DNA of 55,724 nt from Mediterranea sp. (in: CFB group bacteria) (GTDB lineage: Bacteria > Bacteroidota > Bacteroidia > Bacteroidales > Bacteroidaceae): contig JAITSN010000010.1 in the NCBI GenBank assembly GCA_031287715.1, positions 1 through 55,724 on the forward strand, given 5' to 3'. Under the pieces are notes generated by a model. It ran no database searches and was not told the DNA's origin. It saw nothing but the letters and a program-made list of their open reading frames with translations. Positions 8,153 to 16,607 of the stretch are shown piece after piece (position 1 is the first letter of the stretch; every line of letters begins with the position of its first letter). Both the position numbers and the translations under genes were made by a program.

Positions 8153-9091
8153 TCAACCCTCACGAATTCCTTCCGGTTCACTTTCCTCTTCCTCAATCCA
8201 ATCTTCCACATTCACAGCAGCCTTGATGATACCATCATCCGTAATCGTCACATCAACTGATATGGAAAGCTTTGATGGAATAGTTCCTTCATTTATTGCA
8301 TCCGAAAGAGCTTTGGTTAAATCCAGCGTTGTTTTGGAAGAGGTTCCGTCATTCATCGTCAGATTGAGTTCCAGACTATTCGTGTAATCGGGATCGTTAT
8401 GCACACCAAAAAGGGAAATATGTGCCTCACGTTTATCTCCTTTTACAACCGTCTCAAAATTGACAGCCATCTGCGGACTTTGATCTATTCCCGCTCCAGC
8501 ACGGGTATAAAGACGAACAGCAGGATAAATACCGGGCAAAACACCTGTCATAGAAACAACTTTAGTATCCAATCCATCCTGCATTGTGAATACCAATTCC
8601 AAATGCTTAGTCAGCAAAACAGGCACAGGTTCCTGGCGAACGGTATCACCTTCCGTGACCACCAAATTTTCGACAATAACGGAATAAACACTGTCGGGCT
8701 GCAAAAGCATGGTATAATCAGCGGAAGTATTCGGAGACAGTCCTGCCTTTACAATAGCTGTTTCATAACTGTCCATCTCATCAAATAGCACATGGGAGGC
8801 AGACGTATTCGTAGCTATCACACGATAAGTACCTGTAAGTAAGGTTCCCTCGAAGTTACCGTTATTATCGCTATCCAACTGAAAGTACTCGGTCTTGCCA
8901 TCTGTATTATAGAAATGATATTGCACTACAGGAAGTATATGTTCTGATGTAGGATAGATCTCTACCCTACCTTTAGGCGACTCAATATATACAACATCTG
9001 CACGGGTACAGGCGTAATTAGCGATTAACAAATAACAAATAACCATGAACCATACGGAACATTTCCTAATATGTGTATAAGGTTGTCTCAT
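8153..9091 (-). CDS. FimB/Mfa2-like pilus anchor lipoprotein (DUF5119-type)
   Basis: 312 residues. The N-terminus is hydrophobic with ANYACTR as probable lipobox (Cys about 28), followed by GRVEIYPTSEHILP and a second beta domain. It ends with WIEEEESEPEGIREG. Proteins of this family in Bacteroidales sit immediately before the fimbrillins and anchor the pilus base in the outer membrane while limiting its length. The start overlaps the previous stop (ATGA, 9088-9091), indicating translational coupling with the DUF3575-like protein. Confidence 0.72.
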   Translation of the reverse strand: MRQPYTHIRKCSVWFMVICYLLIANYACTRADVVYIESPKGRVEIYPTSEHILPVVQYHFYNTDGKTEYFQLDSDNNGNFEGTLLTGTYRVIATNTSASHVLFDEMDSYETAIVKAGLSPNTSADYTMLLQPDSVYSVIVENLVVTEGDTVRQEPVPVLLTKHLELVFTMQDGLDTKVVSMTGVLPGIYPAVRLYTRAGAGIDQSPQMAVNFETVVKGDKREAHISLFGVHNDPDYTNSLELNLTMNDGTSSKTTLDLTKALSDAINEGTIPSKLSISVDVTITDDGIIKAAVNVEDWIEEEESEPEGIREG

Positions 9092-10458
9092 CTGAATATA
9101 TAAATTAAGTTGATATTCAAATCGGTCACTTTAATCTTATCATATGGTTGCCGACTCTTAAACCAATTATACTTTCCTTCACGCGTATACAAAATGGAGT
9201 TGGTTGTCAGATAACCCATACGGGCGCCAACTTCAACGGCCCATCCTCTACCCAATTTGAAAGTAAGTCCGGCAGATAATCCTGCATCCCAGTAATTGCC
9301 GGTATAATTGGTACTTTTTTCTTGTTTCAAACCGGTTTCAGGATCAGATTCTATCCGGTTTATATCATAATCTCCTACCCTGCCGTAAAGCCCCAAGTAA
9401 AGCTCCAGCCAATCGTCGGAAAGACTGAAATGATAATGAGGTTCCAACCTATATCCGGAAATCCCCTGAAACTCTTGATCATGATTGTAATGCCAATAGC
9501 TGTAAGCTGCGCCTAACTCTACCGACCAGTTGGGAGTGACAAAATACTCTAACGCTACATTAGCCAAAGGAGTAGTATATTTAAAATCCGGCAGTACACC
9601 GATCCATGACAACAAATTGGTTTTAATTGCAAATAAGGGTTTACCTGTTTCACCCCTGTTTTCTTTATATTTAAAGATGGGTTCAACATCTTCCTTTTCC
9701 ATTGAAGGAGGCGGAGGTGAGGGTGGTAATTGGGTTGCATCCGCTTTCGGGGTTTCGTTCACTTCTTTGGGAACATTTTTTGAAACATCAGATTCTTTTT
9801 TTTCCAATACATTATAGATCAACGGATCATTTTCTTTGAAAGGCGCTAAAGACTGACGGGTATCATACTCGATCTCGATCTCTACCCTACGCAACTGATC
9901 AAAGAGATAGCGTTCCATATACCAAAAGGCACGACCACCATTCAATTTTACAAGCAGGGATTCACGGGTATCAGAAGACCGTATCTTACAAATAATTTCG
10001 AGCACTTCTTTTTTCTCGGGCAATTCGGAATTACGGAGCAAATGTGAAAGACCATCCCAATCTTCGGGAACCCAAATTATATCCACCGGATAACGATAAA
10101 GATCAGGATAGTTTGTGTTAAGGTAATCGCGGATATTGCAGACACGCCCGTAAGCCAGACGCTCGTTGGCCAAATAAGAACCTTCAATAGAAGAATAACC
10201 AGCCAAGCGAATACGACGAATACGCATACGGGAATTGGTTACCGCTGAACGAATAAAAGAATCGAGCTGAGATAATGCCTCTGCATTATTTCCCAAATTC
10301 GAATGAATTTCAGCGCTACCCAGCGGATAAACAAAACGGCAAACATGCTTTGCTACACCCTCACCTTCATCAACTCTCTCCTTGAATTGAGGAGCGAATA
10401 AAGCATATCCGGGTATAAAATACACCAACAAAATGAATTGTAACGATAATCTCTTCAT
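9088..10458 (-). CDS. OmpA-like / DUF3575 outer-membrane protein heading the pilus operon
   Basis: 456 residues with signal peptide (FILLVYFIPGYALF). The N-terminal half resembles an OmpA-like fold (IRLAGYSSIEGSYLANERLA near residue 85). A Pro-rich linker (PPSPPPPSMEKED) spans about 245-260. The C-terminal ~180 residues are a DUF3575 beta-barrel, starting LFAIKTNLLSWIG and ending in INLIYIFR with a terminal aromatic-rich strand. Its position as first gene of type V pilus operons is recurrent in Bacteroides. A role as outer-membrane assembly partner or cell-wall link is inferred from context. Confidence 0.8.
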   Translation of the reverse strand: MKRLSLQFILLVYFIPGYALFAPQFKERVDEGEGVAKHVCRFVYPLGSAEIHSNLGNNAEALSQLDSFIRSAVTNSRMRIRRIRLAGYSSIEGSYLANERLAYGRVCNIRDYLNTNYPDLYRYPVDIIWVPEDWDGLSHLLRNSELPEKKEVLEIICKIRSSDTRESLLVKLNGGRAFWYMERYLFDQLRRVEIEIEYDTRQSLAPFKENDPLIYNVLEKKESDVSKNVPKEVNETPKADATQLPPSPPPPSMEKEDVEPIFKYKENRGETGKPLFAIKTNLLSWIGVLPDFKYTTPLANVALEYFVTPNWSVELGAAYSYWHYNHDQEFQGISGYRLEPHYHFSLSDDWLELYLGLYGRVGDYDINRIESDPETGLKQEKSTNYTGNYWDAGLSAGLTFKLGRGWAVEVGARMGYLTTNSILYTREGKYNWFKSRQPYDKIKVTDLNINLIYIFR

Positions 10459-10586
10459 ATTAAATCACGAAGAGCTGGGATCTCAGACAAGTATATACAC
10501 CTATCCCAAAAAAAGATTAGAAACACTTGCCTCTCAATAAATAGACTCCACTCTTACTCTTTAGTTCTTTACTAAGCCTTGTTGTT

Positions 10587-10628
10587 ACGTCATTAAAGTT
10601 TGTTCTTGCATATAACAAACACTGACGT
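10587..10628 (-). promoter_or_regulatory. Nested inverted repeat at the 5' end of the pilus-operon transcript
   Basis: ACGTCA (10587-10592) and TGACGT (10623-10628) frame GTTTGTT (10598-10604) and AACAAAC (10614-10620). The structure begins at about the predicted transcription start of the pilus operon. It would be either an RNA hairpin at the very 5' end of the message or a dyad operator overlapping the start site. Confidence 0.5.
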
Positions 10629-10630
10629 TG

Positions 10631-10662
10631 CAAATGTAGAAACTTAGTTTTATATGCGCAAA
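10631..10662 (-). promoter_or_regulatory. Promoter of the pilus operon (Bacteroidetes type)
   Basis: On the minus strand a TTTG -33 element (10662-10659) is followed after 20 nt by TACATTTG (10638-10631), a full match to TAnnTTTG. Transcription would start near 10624, giving a leader of about 165 nt before the first start codon at 10458. Confidence 0.75.
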
Positions 10663-11084
10663 CTTTTTTTTCTTTTTTTTTCGCTCATCCCCATTTACGC
10701 CACTCCAACAATGGATGATTTATGTCTAAACTTTTAATTATCAAGAATTTATTTTCATTCAAATAGTTCGAAGTCCGGTAGCAGAAATATTTTTGGCTAT
10801 AATTATTCCTTGTATCATCCAATAAATAGTTTGTAAATCCGCAGCTTAAGCCATACTTTTTTAACAAGCAGGATCTCCGGCCTTTTGTTTCCACGAAACA
10901 AATTTGGAGTTTAAAGATCTTAATCTCTACGAGCGGTTTCGGTAAATATTGACCGATATTCATCAAATGAAACGGAAACCATTTCTATATACAAACCAAA
11001 CAAGCAGGTCATTATCTTCATTCTTGCCCATGTTTTTTATGCCATATAGCCTGAGCATAACGAGAAATAAAGGAACGGGCAACA
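10663..11084. other. Intergenic region without a recognised gene
   Basis: AT-rich spacer between divergent promoters, starting with homopolymeric T runs (10663-10682). A 93-codon minus-strand frame at 10685-10966 shows no recognisable family and no matching promoter. It may be a decayed gene fragment or chance. Confidence 0.4.
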
Positions 11085-11115
11085 TTTAAATTCTCAATTT
11101 AGTTATCTATCTTTG
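11085..11115 (+). promoter_or_regulatory. Promoter of the DEAD-box helicase gene
   Basis: TATCTTTG at 11108-11115 fully matches the -7 consensus and follows a near-consensus -33 element (TTTA, 11085-11088) after 19 nt. It also decides the start codon: a TTG frame extension from 11113 would lie inside the promoter, so translation must begin at ATG 11137. Confidence 0.65.
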
Positions 11116-11136
11116 CGTACAAATTTAAACTATAGA

Positions 11137-12348
11137 ATGAAATTTTCTGACCTACAGTTACAAGATAGCGTATTGAATGCACTCGAAGCCATGCGATTCG
11201 ATGAATGTACGCCTATTCAGGAACAAGCTATACCTATCATATTAGAAGGACGGGATTTGATCGCGGTAGCGCAAACCGGAACCGGAAAAACGGCCGCGTT
11301 TCTGCTACCTATATTAGATAAACTCAGCACAGGCTGCTATCCGGAAGATGCAATCAATTGCGTCATAATGTCTCCTACCCGTGAGTTGGCCCAGCAAATC
11401 GATCAACAGATGGAAGGTTTTTCGTATTTCATGCCGGCATCCAGCGTGGCTGTATATGGTGGTAATGATGGGATTCTGTTTGAACAGCAAAAAAAAGGGC
11501 TGATGTTGGGAGCTGACGTCGTAATCGCCACCCCCGGACGATTGATCGCGCACCTCAGCTTAGGATACGTGAATCTATCAAAGGTCTCTTTCTTTGTACT
11601 TGACGAAGCAGACCGCATGTTAGATATGGGATTTTATGACGACATTATGCAGCTATTCAAGCATTTGCCTGCAACCAGCCAAGTGATCATGTTCTCCGCT
11701 ACCATGCCGGCGAAGATTCAACAGATGGCAAATACCATGCTGAAGAACCCGGTAGAAATTAAGCTCTCCGTATCCAAGCCTGCTGAAAAAATCATTCAGG
11801 CTGCTTATATATGCTACGAGAATCAAAAACTCGGCATCATACAGTCCTTGTTTACGAATGAGGTTCCGGAGCGCGCCCTCGTCTTTGCCTCCTCGAAGAT
11901 AAAGGTAAAGGAAGTGGCCCGCTCGTTAAAAATGATGAAACTGAACATAGGAGAGATACATTCGGATCTGGAACAATCCCAACGCGAATATATCATGCGC
12001 GAATTCAAGGCAGGCAGGATCAATATCCTGGTAGGCACAGATATTGTGTCCAGAGGTATTGATGTCGACGACATCCGGTTGGTCTTGAATTATGACGTAC
12101 CGCATGACAATGAAGATTATGTGCACCGTATCGGACGTACAGCGCGCGCCAACAATGATGGCGTTGCCATTACGTTTGTTAATGAAAAGGAACAAAGCCG
12201 TTTCAGGAGTATAGAAAAGTTTCTTGGGAAGAATATCTATAAGATCCTCGTTCCTGAAGAACTCGGAAAAACGCCGACATACAATCTTTCGGAAAACAAA
12301 TACAAGGGAAACGGCAATTTCCGCAGAGAAGCAAAAAAGAGAAAATAG
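11137..12348 (+). CDS. DEAD-box ATP-dependent RNA helicase, RhlE-like
   Basis: 403 residues with the complete helicase motif set: Q-motif (TPIQEQ near 25), motif I AQTGTGKT (45-52), PTRELAQQ, TPGRL, motif II DEAD near 152, SAT near 186, GTDIVSRGIDVDD and HRIGRTAR (motif VI). A short basic tail (NFRREAKKRK) follows the second RecA domain. Such enzymes unwind structured RNA during ribosome assembly and cold adaptation. The gene stands alone and is convergent with the next gene after 7 bp. ATG 11137 is chosen because the promoter occupies the longer frame. Confidence 0.92.
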   Translation: MKFSDLQLQDSVLNALEAMRFDECTPIQEQAIPIILEGRDLIAVAQTGTGKTAAFLLPILDKLSTGCYPEDAINCVIMSPTRELAQQIDQQMEGFSYFMPASSVAVYGGNDGILFEQQKKGLMLGADVVIATPGRLIAHLSLGYVNLSKVSFFVLDEADRMLDMGFYDDIMQLFKHLPATSQVIMFSATMPAKIQQMANTMLKNPVEIKLSVSKPAEKIIQAAYICYENQKLGIIQSLFTNEVPERALVFASSKIKVKEVARSLKMMKLNIGEIHSDLEQSQREYIMREFKAGRINILVGTDIVSRGIDVDDIRLVLNYDVPHDNEDYVHRIGRTARANNDGVAITFVNEKEQSRFRSIEKFLGKNIYKILVPEELGKTPTYNLSENKYKGNGNFRREAKKRK

Positions 12349-12355
12349 CCCTGCC

Positions 12356-12808
12356 TTATCTCAAGCGATCGGCCACTTTTACCAACACCTCATCACGCCA
12401 TATAGCGCGGATAACCAAATAATTCAGAACGATATCCACAAGCGGCAAACCTAATGCCCAATGGATACGGAACGAGGCTTCCGGATCTCCCTTCAATACC
12501 AGATAGAAAGCAAAAAACACAAGATAAAAGCCGATTAGCAACAAGGTGTTGAAGATTGTCATTCTGATCTGCACCACTCTATGCTTATAGAAAAAGATCG
12601 TAGCCAGCGCGACAATAGAGCTTAACAGCAAAATACAGAAAAGTCCCCAGGAAGATTGAAAAGCATCACCTGTACGAACCCCCAACGCAGTAAATGTGCT
12701 ACTACTCATCGAGCCGGCATTGATAAAATACCCCAAAGGCAAACACAAACTAACGATCAGCAGGCCCGTAACTATTAAAAGATAAACTGTTTGAATTCGC
12801 TGGATCAT
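12356..12808 (-). CDS. DUF4293 integral membrane protein
   Basis: 150 residues starting MIQRIQTVYLLIV, with four hydrophobic helices. It matches the DUF4293 family, which in Bacteroidetes characteristically follows the small omega-like RNA polymerase subunit and BamD, as here. ATG 12808 is preferred; it lies 1 bp beyond the omega gene's stop, indicating coupling. A longer frame to 12883 would overlap that gene. No function is established for the family. Confidence 0.85.
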   Translation of the reverse strand: MIQRIQTVYLLIVTGLLIVSLCLPLGYFINAGSMSSSTFTALGVRTGDAFQSSWGLFCILLLSSIVALATIFFYKHRVVQIRMTIFNTLLLIGFYLVFFAFYLVLKGDPEASFRIHWALGLPLVDIVLNYLVIRAIWRDEVLVKVADRLR

Positions 12809-12809
12809 T

Positions 12810-13145
12810 TTACTGTAGTTTATCTTTCTCCCTAGCCGGATTTCTATAGTAGATTTTCCCCTCCATATATTCCTGAGCGGCAATTAACGTTGGCTTAGGA
12901 AGTTTTTCGTAATAACGGGATATTTCGATCTGTTCCCTGTTTTCGAATGTTTCTTCCAGGTTATCGTTGTAAGAGGCAAATTCTTGAAGTTTCCTGAAAA
13001 GATCATTTTTCACTTCCATACTGATCTGGTTGGCACGTTTACCAATGATAGAAACTGTTTCATAAATATTGGCTGTGTCCGCACACAATTCCACTAAATC
13101 GCGGGTAACGGTATTGCTTGGCGCATTCGTTTTTCTGTAATCCAT
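12810..13145 (-). CDS. rpoZ: RNA polymerase omega subunit, Bacteroidetes Rpb6-like
   Basis: 111 residues. The central part (TANIYETVSIIGKRANQIS, residues ~28-46) has the omega/Rpb6 pattern of a helix with a conserved KRA.Q motif that clamps the beta' C-terminus. The rest is charged and helical, ending in YMEGKIYYRNPAREKDKLQ. Omega helps assemble and stabilise core RNA polymerase. It sits between BamD and DUF4293, the usual order in the phylum, so the three genes are probably one transcript. Confidence 0.85.
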   Translation of the reverse strand: MDYRKTNAPSNTVTRDLVELCADTANIYETVSIIGKRANQISMEVKNDLFRKLQEFASYNDNLEETFENREQIEISRYYEKLPKPTLIAAQEYMEGKIYYRNPAREKDKLQ

Positions 13146-13160
13146 TATGTTTATATTAAA

Positions 13161-13970
13161 TTATTCTTCTGTAGTTACTTTTTCTCTTGATCCTTTAAAT
13201 ATCTTTTCGGCTTCCTTCAAGTATTTGCTTTCCGGAAACTCGTTCTTAAAGGCGTAATATTCGTCGATCGTATCCCGATAACGCTCATCTTTTTTTTCTT
13301 CCACACTATTTATAGCCATTTCATATTTAGCGCGAAGGATCAGAATGGACAATTCTTCGCGATACACCGTATATGGATAATCTTTCAACGCATTTTGCGC
13401 CGTAATTACACAAGACAAATAGTTGTTTCCCATATAATTTCCCAGATTATAATATAACCTGGATGAGTAAAGCTCTTTACGAACCAGCTTGTCCTGCAAG
13501 GTAAAGATCATCTCCTGCGCTTCGGATTTCTTCATGCTCTGCGGAAAATACTCCGCAAACAGTTGAAGTTCGTGGATAGCCTGATAGGTACCGGATTGTT
13601 CCAAACGAGGTTCCGGACTGTCCAGATAAAGCGCTTTGCCGGAATAAAAACGGGAAAGCTCGGTATACAAGCCCCGCGGATATGTATTGTAGTACATCAT
13701 AAAGGTTTGCGCAGCAGTAGCATAATCCTTTTGATTATAATAACTCATACCTAACATATAAAGAGATTCTTCGGCCTTATCCGTGCCTTTAAGAATAGTG
13801 ATCAGCTCATTCAGCAGCGTCACGGCGCGTACATACCGGCCTTTGGCAAAATAGCTCTTGGCGGCTTCGTACTTGTATTCGTAATCCGCACTTTTCAGTA
13901 CTTTATTATATTCTCCGCACGAGAACAAAAGCAGCGCTGCCAATAAAATCACAAAAAGATGTTGCTTCAT
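13161..13970 (-). CDS. bamD: Outer-membrane protein assembly lipoprotein BamD
   Basis: 269 residues. Lipoprotein signal LLAALLLFSCGEYNK (Cys 18), then tetratricopeptide-type helix pairs (YEAAKSYFAKGRY, EESLYMLGMSYYNQKDY, FYSGKALYL, YYNLGNYMGNNYLS), as in BamD. It would be anchored in the inner leaflet of the outer membrane and work with BamA to insert beta-barrels. The gap to the omega gene is 15 bp. Length and architecture are normal for the family. Confidence 0.93.
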   Translation of the reverse strand: MKQHLFVILLAALLLFSCGEYNKVLKSADYEYKYEAAKSYFAKGRYVRAVTLLNELITILKGTDKAEESLYMLGMSYYNQKDYATAAQTFMMYYNTYPRGLYTELSRFYSGKALYLDSPEPRLEQSGTYQAIHELQLFAEYFPQSMKKSEAQEMIFTLQDKLVRKELYSSRLYYNLGNYMGNNYLSCVITAQNALKDYPYTVYREELSILILRAKYEMAINSVEEKKDERYRDTIDEYYAFKNEFPESKYLKEAEKIFKGSREKVTTEE

Positions 13971-14087
13971 ACCTTTAAAATAATTGCGCGAAGATACTTA
14001 TTCACATCGAATACGGCAAGCTGCCGCCACCGGTTTTTCTTTAAAACAACAATAATTTAACGGCAAGACTGCTGCTTTATCTTCTTT

Positions 14088-14513
14088 TCACAACCTGTAT
14101 AGATCGCTGGCGGCAAGCAATTCTACTTTTTTTTCCGTCAGGACTTCGATACATTTCTCCAAATTACTTGGACGGATGATCACATTGGCCGACTGATTAT
14201 TGGCAAATGAGTACATGTATTCAATAAACACGCCGGCTTCGGACAAATAGTTCAGTACTTTGGCCAACGCACCCGGAACATTGGGACAACTGATACCGAC
14301 CACATCAGTTAAGTTCACCGCAAAGTGATTTTCTTTCAGTACGTTATAGGCTTTATCCGGATCGGAAACGATACCGCGCAGAATACCGAAATCTACATTT
14401 TCGGCTATACAAAGAGCGGATAAGTTGATCCCTTCTTTGGCCAACACGCCGGTAACTTCAGTCAAACGGCCTGTATTATTTTCCAAAAAGATGGAAAGCT
14501 GCTTTGCTATCAT
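14088..14513 (-). CDS. Tandem ACT-domain regulatory protein
   Basis: 141 residues forming two ACT modules: MIAKQLSIFLENNTGRL at the start, with NLTDVVGISCPNVPGALAK opening the second half. No catalytic domain is attached. ACT pairs bind small ligands, usually amino acids. It lies 66 bp downstream of the phenylacetate-CoA-ligase-like gene, a pairing common in anaerobes, and may sense an amino or aryl acid connected with that enzyme. ATG 14513 is preferred over the 14-codon-longer frame because it aligns with the ACT start. Confidence 0.88.
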   Translation of the reverse strand: MIAKQLSIFLENNTGRLTEVTGVLAKEGINLSALCIAENVDFGILRGIVSDPDKAYNVLKENHFAVNLTDVVGISCPNVPGALAKVLNYLSEAGVFIEYMYSFANNQSANVIIRPSNLEKCIEVLTEKKVELLAASDLYRL

Positions 14514-14579
14514 AATTTCAGTTTTTAAGTTTATATTCAAATGGTATATTTCCATCTACATAGCGATCATGCCAACCTG

Positions 14580-15878
14580 TTATAGTTTTCTGTTGTCTAT
14601 GATTCGTTTAGCTTTTCCGGTACTGCGCTCGATGCTCCGCGGTTCAACCAGTTTTACATCTACGCCAAGTCCCAGCACGCTTTGTAAACGGGCGGTAAGT
14701 TTCTTTTTAAGCACCAGCATCTTACTGATCTCATCCGAGTAGAAACCGGGGCGCACTTCCACTTTCAGTTCCATCCGGTCCGTATTATTTATACGATCAA
14801 CGGTCAGAAGGTAATGTGGTTCGAACTCTTCCATTTCAAGGATAACGGATTCAAACTGGCTCGGGAATACATTTACGCCACGAATAATCAACATATCGTC
14901 GCTTCTGCCCAAGATACGGTCCATGCGTACCAATGTACGCCCACATTTACACGTATCATAACGCAAAGCGGTAAGGTCTTTCGTCCGGTAGCGCAACAAA
15001 GGCATTCCTTCTTTGGTGAGATGGGTAAATACAAGTTCGCCCGTCTGACCCTGTTTTACCGGCTGTAACGTGAGCGGATCTATGATTTCGGGAAAGAAAT
15101 GATCCTCATTGAGATGGGTGCCATCCTGACATTCACATTCGTAGCCAACGCCCGGCCCCGCAATTTCACTTAACCCATAAATATCATAAGCCTTAATTCC
15201 GAGTTTCTCTTCGATCTCTTTACGCATATTCTCCGTCCACGGTTCCGCACCGAATGCGCCGATCTTTAGCTTCAGTTCGTTGCGGGAAATGCCCGAATCC
15301 TTGATCGCATCGGCTATAAACAATGCGTAAGAAGGCGTACAGCAAAGTACGGTCGCACCAAAATCGTGCATCAGCGTGATCTGTTTTTCCGTATTACCGC
15401 TGGACATCGGGATAACAGAAGCTCCGATATTCTCTGCGCCGTAATGCGCTCCCAAGCCTCCGGTGAACAGGCCATAGCCATAAGCAACCTGGAAAAAATC
15501 CGAATTATCGGCACCATAAGCAGAAAAACAACGCGACAAACATTCCGTCCACCCCGACAGATCCTTACGGGTATATCCAACCACGGTAGGCTTGCCTGTT
15601 GTTCCGGAAGAAGCATGTATGCGCACGATCTGGCGCATCGGAACAGCACAAAGGCCGAAAGGATAGTTGTCGCGCAAGTCATATTTTGTGGTGAAAGGCA
15701 GCTTGACAATATCATCCATATCGTTGATGTCATCGGGCATAACACCCATTTCCTGCATTTTCTTACGATAGAATGGCGTATTATGATACACGCACTCTAC
15801 TACTTTCCGTAACCGGATACTTTGCATCCTGCGCAGGCTCTCCCGATCCATACACTCGATAGTTTCATTCCAGATCAT
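14580..15878 (-). CDS. paaK: Phenylacetate--CoA ligase family enzyme
   Basis: 432 residues from MIWNETIECMDRESL. Adenylate-forming signature ASSGTTGKPTVVGYT lies near residue 95, with YGLSEIAGPG and the C-terminal hinge (RILGRSDDMLIIRGVNVFP) typical of PaaK. The reaction is acid + ATP + CoA to acyl-CoA + AMP + PPi, on phenylacetate or related aryl/branched acids. The divergent 2-oxoacid:ferredoxin oxidoreductase could reductively carboxylate its product to a 2-oxo acid, as in anaerobic amino-acid synthesis from exogenous acids; that link is inference. The 75-codon extension upstream is the translated 40-bp repeat array, so ATG 15878 is used. Confidence 0.88.
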   Translation of the reverse strand: MIWNETIECMDRESLRRMQSIRLRKVVECVYHNTPFYRKKMQEMGVMPDDINDMDDIVKLPFTTKYDLRDNYPFGLCAVPMRQIVRIHASSGTTGKPTVVGYTRKDLSGWTECLSRCFSAYGADNSDFFQVAYGYGLFTGGLGAHYGAENIGASVIPMSSGNTEKQITLMHDFGATVLCCTPSYALFIADAIKDSGISRNELKLKIGAFGAEPWTENMRKEIEEKLGIKAYDIYGLSEIAGPGVGYECECQDGTHLNEDHFFPEIIDPLTLQPVKQGQTGELVFTHLTKEGMPLLRYRTKDLTALRYDTCKCGRTLVRMDRILGRSDDMLIIRGVNVFPSQFESVILEMEEFEPHYLLTVDRINNTDRMELKVEVRPGFYSDEISKMLVLKKKLTARLQSVLGLGVDVKLVEPRSIERSTGKAKRIIDNRKL

Positions 15879-16005
15879 CTTTTTTGCTTCATTTAAAGTG
15901 TAAGTTCCTATCTTTTGACGATAACGTGTTACAAAGTAAAGCATTTTTTTCAGTAGTTCGTTTCTTTTGCTCAAAAGCTGCCGTTTATATACAGTTTTTA
16001 GCGCT

Positions 16006-16107
16006 AATATTTTGTCGTAGCACTTTCTCGAAAAAAGATGATGCAAATATTTTGTCGTAGCACTTTCTCGAGAAAAGATGATGCAAATATTTTGTCGTAG
16101 CACTTTC
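16006..16107. repeat. 40-bp tandem repeat, two full copies plus a partial third
   Basis: The unit starts AATATTTTGTCGTAGC and continues ACTTTCTCGARAAAAGATG. Copies lie at 16006-16045, 16046-16085 and 16086 onward. The third copy runs into a 55-bp palindrome built from the same GTCGTAGCACTTTC core. Copies 1 and 2 differ at only one or two bases, so the array is young. Confidence 0.9.
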
Positions 16108-16159
16108 CCACCGAAAGAAAGTGCTACGACGCCGTCGCAGCACTTTCTTTCGGTGGGAA
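16105..16159. repeat. Near-perfect 55-bp palindrome
   Basis: Left arm TTCCCACCGAAAGAAAGTGC and its continuation pair with the right arm ending CTTTCTTTCGGTGGGAA about centre 16132. Only one of 27 pairs (16126/16138) is mismatched. The arms contain the GTCGTAGCACTTTC core of the adjacent tandem repeat in both orientations. It could extrude as a cruciform or form a very stable hairpin in paaK leader RNA. Confidence 0.9.
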
Positions 16160-16273
16160 TTAAAGGATAAAACGCGGATGAGCCGGTTGCTCGATGGTAA
16201 AATCTTTTTCATACTTTTTGAGGCTTGGGGAAATTTGTTCGACCAAGGTGGGATAGAATCGGTTGGTTAATGC

Positions 16274-16281
16274 TATATTTG
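16274..16281 (+). promoter_or_regulatory. -7 element of the ferredoxin oxidoreductase operon
   Basis: TATATTTG matches TAnnTTTG and lies 28 bp before the first start codon at 16310. No clear TTTG is found at the expected -33 distance, so only the -7 box is claimed. Confidence 0.5.
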
Positions 16282-16309
16282 CATTACATTTAATATATAG
16301 AAGAGAATA

Positions 16310-16594
16310 ATGGACAAGTTACAAAAGGTTAGAGAACTAATAAAAAAAGGTCAACTGAACGAGGCTTTACTCACTTTGGCCAATCATATTGTTTCTGCTA
16401 CAGTAACGGGCAGTGATAGATCCGAGCTGTATTACCTGATGGGTAACGCATACAGAAAGATGGGGCAGTTTGACTTGGCAATACATTATTATAACCTGGC
16501 GAAAAACGAAAACCCGGAAACGCCGGCGGTGGAAGCCTTAAAAATGTTGCAGAGAATCATGGCCTTCTACGATAAGAATATGTTTAGTCATTAA
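16310..16594 (+). CDS. Small tetratricopeptide-repeat protein
   Basis: 94 residues, cytoplasmic. One clear TPR-like helix pair (RSELYYLMGNAYRKMGQFDL, then AIHYYNLAKNENPETP) is preceded by a helical N-terminus. It is the first gene of the ferredoxin oxidoreductase operon, 13 bp before the ferredoxin gene. A scaffold or assembly role for the complex is a guess from position; the family is otherwise uncharacterised. Confidence 0.82.
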   Translation: MDKLQKVRELIKKGQLNEALLTLANHIVSATVTGSDRSELYYLMGNAYRKMGQFDLAIHYYNLAKNENPETPAVEALKMLQRIMAFYDKNMFSH

Positions 16595-16607
16595 AATACG
16601 GAAAATT

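Larger units (their letters stand above)
15879..16273. other. Divergent spacer containing a repeat array
   Basis: The 15.9-16.3 kb spacer separates paaK from the ferredoxin oxidoreductase operon. It contains the 40-bp tandem array and near-perfect palindrome listed separately. No gene is seen apart from the array's own open frame, which is a by-product of the repeat. Confidence 0.6.

Noticed and set aside
1..10700. Insertion sequence or integrative element carrying the pilus operon
   Set aside because: The region looks AT-richer than its neighbours, suggesting transfer, but no transposase, integrase, tRNA or attachment repeat was found within the window.
10685..10966. 93-codon minus-strand ORF in the spacer before the helicase gene
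   Set aside because: No recognisable domain, no promoter matching it, and the pilus promoter lies just past its end. Kept only as part of the intergenic description.
15985..16212. Small ORF and paaK extension through the 40-bp repeats (FSRKCYDKI-type repeats)
   Set aside because: It is the translation of the non-coding tandem array; the ligase family start is at 15878.
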